The position numbers and the translations under genes are program-made. Below, piece by piece: positions 5,294-9,709 of a stretch of DNA of 9,709 nucleotides. How positions within the stretch are numbered: the first letter of the stretch is position 1; every line of letters starts with the position of its first letter. The stretch spans positions 1-9,709 of the forward strand of contig JADZDV010000246.1 in NCBI GenBank assembly GCA_020850915.1, read 5' to 3'. The stretch comes from Chloroflexota bacterium (GTDB lineage Bacteria > Chloroflexota > UBA6077 > JADZDV01). The notes beneath the pieces were generated by a model. The model was not told where the DNA came from. It searched no databases and worked only from the letters and a program-made list of their open reading frames with translations.

Positions 5294-6743
5294 CGGAGCA
5301 GAACTCATCCAGTGATTGCTTGACGTCCGCCTTGTTGAAAACCACCCGATCGACAGCACGACCGAACGCGTCGCGAACCTCCGGATACTGAACGATGCGC
5401 GGGACGAACCGCGCCCGCTCCAGGTCCGTCAGGAAGGTATCCATGTACGGGTAGTTCTTCGCTGCCTGGGACTCGCGAAGGCGCTTGGTCGGGCTGACGA
5501 CGCCGACGCGGGTGAGCCACTCAGTGGAATCGGCCAGGGCTTCGGCCAGGAATGCCTGGGAGGCGATCTGCTTCTCCGGAGCGCTCCGAGCGCTGATAAG
5601 GGCGGATTGGCCGTAGACGATGGTGGCGGGCTTGCTCGGATTGAATTGCGGCACGGGAACGGCGCTGTAGCCGCCATTGAACAGGTCAGGATTGCCCGTT
5701 CGCATCCAGGGATCGGAGGCCGCGCTGGAGGTCAGCCACATCGAGACCGCCTCCTTGACGAAGTCCTCCAGGGGCGCCGCGGGAGTGTTCAGCGTGACAG
5801 CGGGATCCTCGGTCTTGTACTTCGTCACGAAGTCATTGCGGAACTGCACGGCCTTTACCCCAGCATCGCTGTTCGCGATGCACTTGTTGTTGGCGTCCAG
5901 GACATCTCCGCCGAGCTGCTGGATGATCGGGACAATCTGATAGTAGATCCAGGTCGGGTTGCCGACCGCCCAGCGGAACCCGTGCCGCGTGATCTTGCCG
6001 CTCGCGTCGGTCTTCGTCAGCTTCTGGGCGAGACTGATAACGTCGTCCCAGGTCTTCGGAGCGTCCTTCACCGGGTCGAGCCCCGCCTCTTTGAAGTGGC
6101 GGTTGTTGATGTAGAGCGAGAAGGAGTTCTCCTGGAACGGCAGGCTGTAGAGCTTGCCGCCAATGATGTAGCCGTTCAGCGTATTGGCCATGAACGTGTT
6201 GACGACCTCGTCCTGGGTAGCGTACCCGTAGGCCACCGGATCGACCGGCGTCACGAGTCCCTTCGAGACGTACGGAACGACCGAGTAGTCGAAGGCCCAG
6301 AAGATGTCTGGTCCGCTGCCGCCGGCAAACCCGGCGAGCACCTTCTGCTCGATCTGATTGGTCGGCGCCGTGTCAAACTCGACTTTGACGTTCGGATGCT
6401 TCTGCTGAAAGCGCGGGATGATGGTGCCCTTGAGGTACGCGTTCTGCTCGGGATGTGTTGTCCACCAGACGGTGAGGGTGATGGGGGTCGTCGGTACGCT
6501 AAAGGACGGCTTTGCCGCGGCCACGGGCGCGGCAGCGCCGGGCGACGCGGCCGCGGCAGGACTGACGGCGGGCGCAGGCGCCGACGGTGAGGCAGCAGGT
6601 GCCGCTGGGGCAGTTGGAGCCGCTGGGGCAACTGGAGCCGTAGGCGCCGCCGCTGGCGGCGCCGCGGGAGGGCTGAAGATACACGAGGTAGCGAGCAGGA
6701 CCAGGGCAAGCGGAACGGAGAACCTGAGCGCGGTACTTTTCAC
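5265..6743 (-). CDS. ABC sugar transporter substrate-binding lipoprotein (family 1)
   Basis: The product has 492 residues. I chose GTG 6743 because AAGAGG lies eight bases upstream and the protein then opens with a signal peptide, VKSTALRFSVPLALVLLATSC; the longer frame from 6830 puts 29 unlikely residues before it. C21 is the predicted lipidated cysteine, with a lipobox (LATSC) acceptable but not ideal. Residues 22-85 are almost all Pro, Ala, Ser and Thr, a flexible tether to the membrane. The binding fold starts near 87 with ITLTVWWTTHPEQ, followed by IIPRFQQKHPNVKVEFD, GSGPDIFWAFD, GKLYSLPFQENSFSLYIN and KTWDDVISLAQKLT, all typical of family 1 sugar-binding proteins. It would deliver substrate to the two permeases encoded just downstream. 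The substrate cannot be told from sequence. The messenger hairpin at 6751-6780 may cover its ribosome site. Confidence 0.9.
   Translation of the reverse strand: MKSTALRFSVPLALVLLATSCIFSPPAAPPAAAPTAPVAPAAPTAPAAPAASPSAPAPAVSPAAAASPGAAAPVAAAKPSFSVPTTPITLTVWWTTHPEQNAYLKGTIIPRFQQKHPNVKVEFDTAPTNQIEQKVLAGFAGGSGPDIFWAFDYSVVPYVSKGLVTPVDPVAYGYATQDEVVNTFMANTLNGYIIGGKLYSLPFQENSFSLYINNRHFKEAGLDPVKDAPKTWDDVISLAQKLTKTDASGKITRHGFRWAVGNPTWIYYQIVPIIQQLGGDVLDANNKCIANSDAGVKAVQFRNDFVTKYKTEDPAVTLNTPAAPLEDFVKEAVSMWLTSSAASDPWMRTGNPDLFNGGYSAVPVPQFNPSKPATIVYGQSALISARSAPEKQIASQAFLAEALADSTEWLTRVGVVSPTKRLRESQAAKNYPYMDTFLTDLERARFVPRIVQYPEVRDAFGRAVDRVVFNKADVKQSLDEFCSDVGRTLGTR
6601..6636 (-). repeat. Two 18-base tandem repeats in the Ala/Pro linker
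   Basis: Bases 6601-6618 and 6619-6636 are adjacent copies of an 18-base unit that differ at two positions. They code for an Ala-Pro-Thr/Val six-residue repeat in the tether of the substrate-binding lipoprotein. Such repeats can change in copy number by slippage and alter tether length. Confidence 0.7.
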
Positions 6744-6750
6744 GGCTACA

Positions 6751-6780
6751 CCTCTTTCGGGACCCGTTTCGACGAAGAGG
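6751..6780 (-). promoter_or_regulatory. Messenger hairpin covering the binding-protein ribosome site
   Basis: In the - strand transcript CCTCTTCG (6780-6773) can pair with CGAAAGAGG (6759-6751), giving eight base pairs with one bulged A and a loop of about 13 bases. The AAGAGG arm is the Shine-Dalgarno sequence of the substrate-binding protein gene that starts at 6743. The fold would hide it and could regulate translation, or the pairing could be chance. Confidence 0.35.
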
Positions 6781-6808
6781 GCGTACCTGTCGGGGGAGAA
6801 CTGAACGG

Positions 6809-6820
6809 CACCTCCAGGTG
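6809..6820. promoter_or_regulatory. Short inverted repeat upstream of the binding-protein gene
   Basis: CACCT-cc-AGGTG lies 66 bases before the GTG start of the sugar-binding protein. Five-base arms two bases apart are typical in size for a small operator half-site pair, as used by LacI-type sugar regulators, but no such regulator and no clear -35/-10 pair are visible. A chance origin is possible. Confidence 0.25.
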
Positions 6821-6863
6821 TGGTCCTCATCCGAGCAGTTGCACGGAGCGAATGTCGTTTTCC

Positions 6864-6889
6864 CGGCGCGGCCCCGACCGACCGCGCCG
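6864..6889 (-). terminator. GC hairpin after the E1 gene
   Basis: CGGCGCGG (6864-6871) pairs with CCGCGCCG (6882-6889): eight base pairs around a ten-base loop, nine bases past the E1 stop codon in the direction of transcription. The transcript continues GGGAAAACG rather than with a U-run, so it is at best a partial terminator or a messenger-stabilising stem that lowers expression of the transporter genes relative to E1. Confidence 0.4.
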
Positions 6890-6898
6890 ACCTGGCGA

Positions 6899-8902
6899 TT
6901 AACGGGACGGACGGGTGCGCGTCTCTCTAGCGGCAGCGAGGATGACATCCACACCTGGGAGCACCGCTGCCTCCAGGTCCGGGGAGTACGGAATCGGAGC
7001 CCAGGCAGAACCGGTCACCTCGATCGGACCGGCGAGACGGTCGAACGTCCGTCTGTAGAGCTGGCGAGCGATGTCGCTGCCAACGCCGCCCTGGAGGGTG
7101 GCTTCCTGGCAGATCACAGCGCGACCGGTCCGCTCGACGGAGGCAGCGAGCGTCTCGAGGTCGAGCGGGATGAGCGTGCGGAGGTCGATAACCTCGGCCT
7201 CCACGCCCTCGCCCGCGAGTGTTCCAGCCGCCGCGAGGGCGTGCTTGACCATCATGCCCCAGGCGATCAAGGTGACGTCACCTCCACTCCTCCGAACCGC
7301 TGCCTGTCCAAACGGAATCGCCTCGGGCTCGTCGTGAACGGGGCCGGCGGCGTTGTATAGGCCGCGGTGCTCCAGGAAGATGACCGGGTTGTCGTCGCGA
7401 ATGGCGGTCAGCAGCAGACCGCGAGCGTCTGCCGGCGTGTACGGCATCGCCAGCTTGAGGCCCGGCAGGTGGTAGTACCAGGCTTCCAGACTCTGGGAGT
7501 GGGTCTGGGCCAGTCGACCCGCGGCGCCGGACTGCAGGCGCAGTACCATCGGAACGGCCGTCTGGCCCCCCGTCATGTGGCGCAGCTTCGCCGAGAGGTT
7601 GCAGACCTGGTCCAGCGACAGGCCGGAAAAATCGATGTGGCTGAAATCCACCACCGGCCGGCAGCCGACGAGCGCGGCCCCGTTCGCCAGGCCGACGAAC
7701 GCCAGCTCCGCGATCGGTGTGTTGACGACGCGATCGGGGCCATACTGCTTGAGCAAGCCGGCGGCCGTGCCCGCCGTCCCGCCCGAGCCAACGCTCGTGC
7801 CGATAAGGACCATCGACGGATCGCGCTGCATCTCAAAGGCAAGCGCCTGGCGGACGCCTTCGCGGAAGGTGATCTCCATGGTCGGTCCTGCTTCGGTCGG
7901 ACGGGGCGGGATGTAGGCCGGTGCGTAGACGTCGGCGACGGCCTCGGATGGACCTGGCCAGGGGCTCTGCTTGGCGAACTCGATCGCCTCGTCGATCGCC
8001 GCCTGCGCAGCCTGGGCCATCTCGTCCGCCTCGTCCGGCGTCAGGACGTCCAGGTCGACAAGTCTGGCGCTGAAGCGCGCGATCGGATCGCGCCCTTTCC
8101 ACTCGGCGATCTCCTCATCGGAACGGCTCTCGGCAATGTTCGAGTTGTGCGAGTAGTGGCGGTACGTCTTGCAGTCGATGATGGTGGGGCCATCGCCAGA
8201 GCGGGCTCGCTGCACGGCCTGTTGGGCGGCATCGTACACGGCAAGCACGTCGTTCCCGTCCACCGTGATCGTCGGGATGCGATACGGCGCGCCCATGTCG
8301 CCCGGGTCCTGGAGCGATCCCGACTCGCGGGTCCTCGTGCTCACCGCGTACTGGTTGTCTTCGCAGACGAAGATGACCGGCAGCTTCCGAATCCCCGCGA
8401 TGTTCAGCGACTCGTGAAGCGCGCCTTCCGCGGCCGCGCCGTCGCCAAAGAAGACGACCGAGACCCGGTCCTGACCCAGCACGCGGCTGCCCAATGCTGC
8501 GCCAACACCGAGCGGCATGTTCTCGCCCAGCACGCTGATGGCGCCCAGCATGCCGACGCTGACGTCCGTGATATGCAGCGAGCCGCCCTTGCCCCTGTTC
8601 GAGCCGGTCGTTCGCCCGAACAGCTCGGCCATCATCGGCTTCGGATCAGCGCCTTTGGCCAGCACGTGCGCGTGGCCGCGGTGAGTCGTCACCGCGTAGT
8701 CGTCCGGCCGTAGCGCGGTGCAGATCCCGACGCCGACTGCCTCCTGGCCTACCGACGAGTGGATGTAGCCCGGCATGGTCTTACTGAGCGCCAGCTCGAC
8801 GCCCCTGGTGTCGAACGCTCGGATCAGGAGCATGCGAGCCAGCATTCCTTTCAGACGGCCCGCTTCCGCCGGAGCGATCTGGTTCGGGGGCGACGCTGCC
8901 AT
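6899..8902 (-). CDS. Single-chain alpha-beta 2-oxoacid dehydrogenase E1 (thiamine diphosphate enzyme)
   Basis: The 667-residue protein joins both E1 subunits of the pyruvate/acetoin/branched-chain 2-oxoacid dehydrogenase family. Alpha part, about 1-330: THRGHAHVLAKG at 73-84, GKGGSLHI at 104-111, and the thiamine-diphosphate motif GDG (153-155) to N183, with FFGDGAAAEGALHESLN at its head. Beta part, about 342-660: NTPIAELAFVGLANGAALVG at 394-413 with E399 at the catalytic glutamate position, THSQSLEAW at 467-475, DNPVIFLEHRGLY at 504-516, and IDLRTLIPLDLETL at 572-585. The enzyme decarboxylates a 2-oxoacid and passes the acyl group to a lipoyl E2, but no E2 or E3 gene is in the window. The alpha phospho-loop reads TYRHYSHN where the family usually has a YRxRGHS form, so substrate choice may differ. 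ATG 8902 follows AAGGAG by nine bases. Acetoin-type is the closest feel; pyruvate or branched-chain acids are possible. Confidence 0.92.
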   Translation of the reverse strand: MAASPPNQIAPAEAGRLKGMLARMLLIRAFDTRGVELALSKTMPGYIHSSVGQEAVGVGICTALRPDDYAVTTHRGHAHVLAKGADPKPMMAELFGRTTGSNRGKGGSLHITDVSVGMLGAISVLGENMPLGVGAALGSRVLGQDRVSVVFFGDGAAAEGALHESLNIAGIRKLPVIFVCEDNQYAVSTRTRESGSLQDPGDMGAPYRIPTITVDGNDVLAVYDAAQQAVQRARSGDGPTIIDCKTYRHYSHNSNIAESRSDEEIAEWKGRDPIARFSARLVDLDVLTPDEADEMAQAAQAAIDEAIEFAKQSPWPGPSEAVADVYAPAYIPPRPTEAGPTMEITFREGVRQALAFEMQRDPSMVLIGTSVGSGGTAGTAAGLLKQYGPDRVVNTPIAELAFVGLANGAALVGCRPVVDFSHIDFSGLSLDQVCNLSAKLRHMTGGQTAVPMVLRLQSGAAGRLAQTHSQSLEAWYYHLPGLKLAMPYTPADARGLLLTAIRDDNPVIFLEHRGLYNAAGPVHDEPEAIPFGQAAVRRSGGDVTLIAWGMMVKHALAAAGTLAGEGVEAEVIDLRTLIPLDLETLAASVERTGRAVICQEATLQGGVGSDIARQLYRRTFDRLAGPIEVTGSAWAPIPYSPDLEAAVLPGVDVILAAARETRTRPSR

Positions 8903-8938
8903 GAGTTGGAGCTCCTTCGGATCACGGAGCCTGTGTCA

Positions 8939-8956
8939 GCGCGCAACGCGGCGCGC
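8939..8956 (-). other. GC hairpin in the E1 leader
   Basis: GCGCGC (8939-8944) can pair with GCGCGC (8951-8956) around a six-base loop, in the presumed untranslated leader between the promoter (8980-9009) and the E1 start at 8902. Alternating GC stretches pair easily, so a regulatory role is only a possibility. Confidence 0.3.
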
Positions 8957-8979
8957 GCACCGCTCCATTACCTCGCGCG

Positions 8980-9009
8980 ATCCTAGTGTCCTCGGTTGGG
9001 CCGTGTCAA
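8980..9009 (-). promoter_or_regulatory. Sigma-70-type promoter for the E1 gene
   Basis: On the - strand a perfect -35 box TTGACA (9009-9004) is followed 18 bases later by TAGGAT (8985-8980), two changes from TATAAT. Transcription would begin near 8973 and leave a leader of about 70 bases before the E1 ATG at 8902. It lies only about 40 bases from the stop of the decayed transposase. Confidence 0.7.
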
Positions 9010-9048
9010 TCGACCTCGTCCATGAACCTGAAGTCTTGATATAAGGCG

Positions 9049-9709
9049 TCAGGTGGGCAGGCCGTAGCGGGCGAAGACGGCTTCGCGGGAACCCAGCTCT
9101 GGCGGCAGGGTCTCGAGGCGGAGCCCGGAGAGGATCGCTAACTCGGCGAGGTGGAAGATGCCGTACCAGGCGCCGACGAAGACAATGACTTTGTCGCGGC
9201 TCTCCTGCTGCAACCGGAGTCGTCAGCGGGCGGTACCTTCGCTCCCGAGCAGCATGCCGTCCAGAGCCCGGGCCGCGGCGGGCGGCCCGGCCGGGGCGGC
9301 CCGCTGCGCCTCAGCGGCGTCGCGCGCCTGCTGGAGCCGGAAGGCCGTGCAGAGGGTCATGACGATCAGGGTGAGGAAGCAGTGCAGCAGCACGGCGGCC
9401 TCGGTCTTCTGGGGGCGAGTGCTCCAGGTGCCAGGGGTGCTTGCCCTCTTTGAAGATTCCGTTCTCGATCACGCTCCGCCAGTCATAGTCGTCGAAGACC
9501 ACGAACGGGTCCTCGACCGGGCCATTGGTCAGGTACACGGTGCCGCCATCGGGATAGGCGCGGTTGTTCCAGAGCAGCACGCCCACCGCGTCCAGCGGTG
9601 TGCCCGCGACGTCCGAGCGATTGGCCCGGGCGGCGTGCTCGGCACTCCCGTAGGCGTCATTGCTGGTCAGCCCGCTGATGCTGACCAGTCGGCTCACCAG
9701 CGTCTCGGT
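9049..9709 (-). pseudogene. DDE transposase remnant, frameshifted and with an in-frame stop (5' cut by window edge)
   Basis: The visible part covers the C-terminal portion of an insertion-sequence transposase. From the right edge one frame reads through AVGVLLWNNRAYPDGG and YDWRSVIENGIFKEGKHPWH; the Y-x2-R-x3-E spacing with a lysine eight residues after the Glu resembles the YREK region of IS4-like enzymes. After WHLEH the protein sense moves to another frame (KTEAAVLLHCFLTLIVMTLC), explained by one extra base in the five-G run at 9411-9415. That frame meets TGA at 9225-9223, yet family-like sequence continues past it (RDKVIVFVGAWYGIFHLAEL) to a normal-looking end at 9051-9049. Two independent lesions make it inactive unless recoded. 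No terminal inverted repeat could be fixed, because the other end of the element is outside the window. Confidence 0.82.

Noticed and set aside
5294..5359. GTG 5359 as start of the MalF-type permease
   Set aside because: It would overlap the binding-protein gene by 95 bases and add residues with no permease character; ATG 5293 gives a normal family length.
4346..6590. Long open frames on the + strand opposite the transporter genes (325 and 424 residues)
   Set aside because: They lie antisense to well-supported permease and binding-protein genes, are rich in Arg, Glu, Gln and His as expected for the complement of hydrophobic GC-rich genes, and show no family motif.
7367..8713. 448-residue open frame on the + strand opposite the E1 gene
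   Set aside because: It mirrors a clearly conserved thiamine-diphosphate enzyme, has no recognisable motif, and its composition is that of a GC-rich shadow frame.
9223..9225. Recoding of TGA (selenocysteine or Trp) in the transposase
   Set aside because: A separate frameshift also disrupts the gene, no special RNA structure is evident, and the other genes in the window end normally at TGA.

Overview
The window is GC-rich bacterial DNA holding seven recognisable genes, one of them cut by the left edge, and a decayed insertion-sequence transposase at the right edge. Codon use, the signal-peptide and lipoprotein styles, and the mix of an S53 peptidase with a MalFG-type sugar transporter would fit a Chloroflexota or actinobacterial relative. 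That placement is inference from family recall; no rRNA or other marker gene is present.

Left block (1-1149, + strand): the 3' end of a protein resembling the corrinoid-type domain of reductive dehalogenases and epoxyqueuosine reductases. Nine bases later comes a gene fusing a two-cluster ferredoxin to a GlcG/HbpS-like (DUF336) domain. They look like a coupled redox pair. A short GC hairpin separates them from a convergent gene (1185-2048, -) for a hydantoin/Asp/Glu racemase-superfamily protein that keeps only the second active-site cysteine, as arylmalonate decarboxylase does.

Middle block (2049-3512): a divergent intergenic region with several related palindromic sites, then a secreted S53 (sedolisin) peptidase homologue whose expected catalytic glutamate is a lysine. 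A strong hairpin in the following convergent gap can end transcription from both sides.

Right block (3513-8902, all - strand; transcription runs from high to low coordinates): a promoter at 8980-9009, a single-chain alpha-beta thiamine-diphosphate 2-oxoacid dehydrogenase E1, a 155-base gap with hairpins, then a lipoprotein sugar-binding protein and two overlapping permease genes. The transporter has no ATPase gene here, so it probably borrows a shared one from elsewhere. Whether E1 and the transporter form one transcript is uncertain.

Right edge (9049-9709, - strand): a DDE transposase broken by a +1 frameshift and an in-frame stop. No stretch longer than 300 bases lacks a gene. I saw no tRNA, rRNA, CRISPR array or origin.
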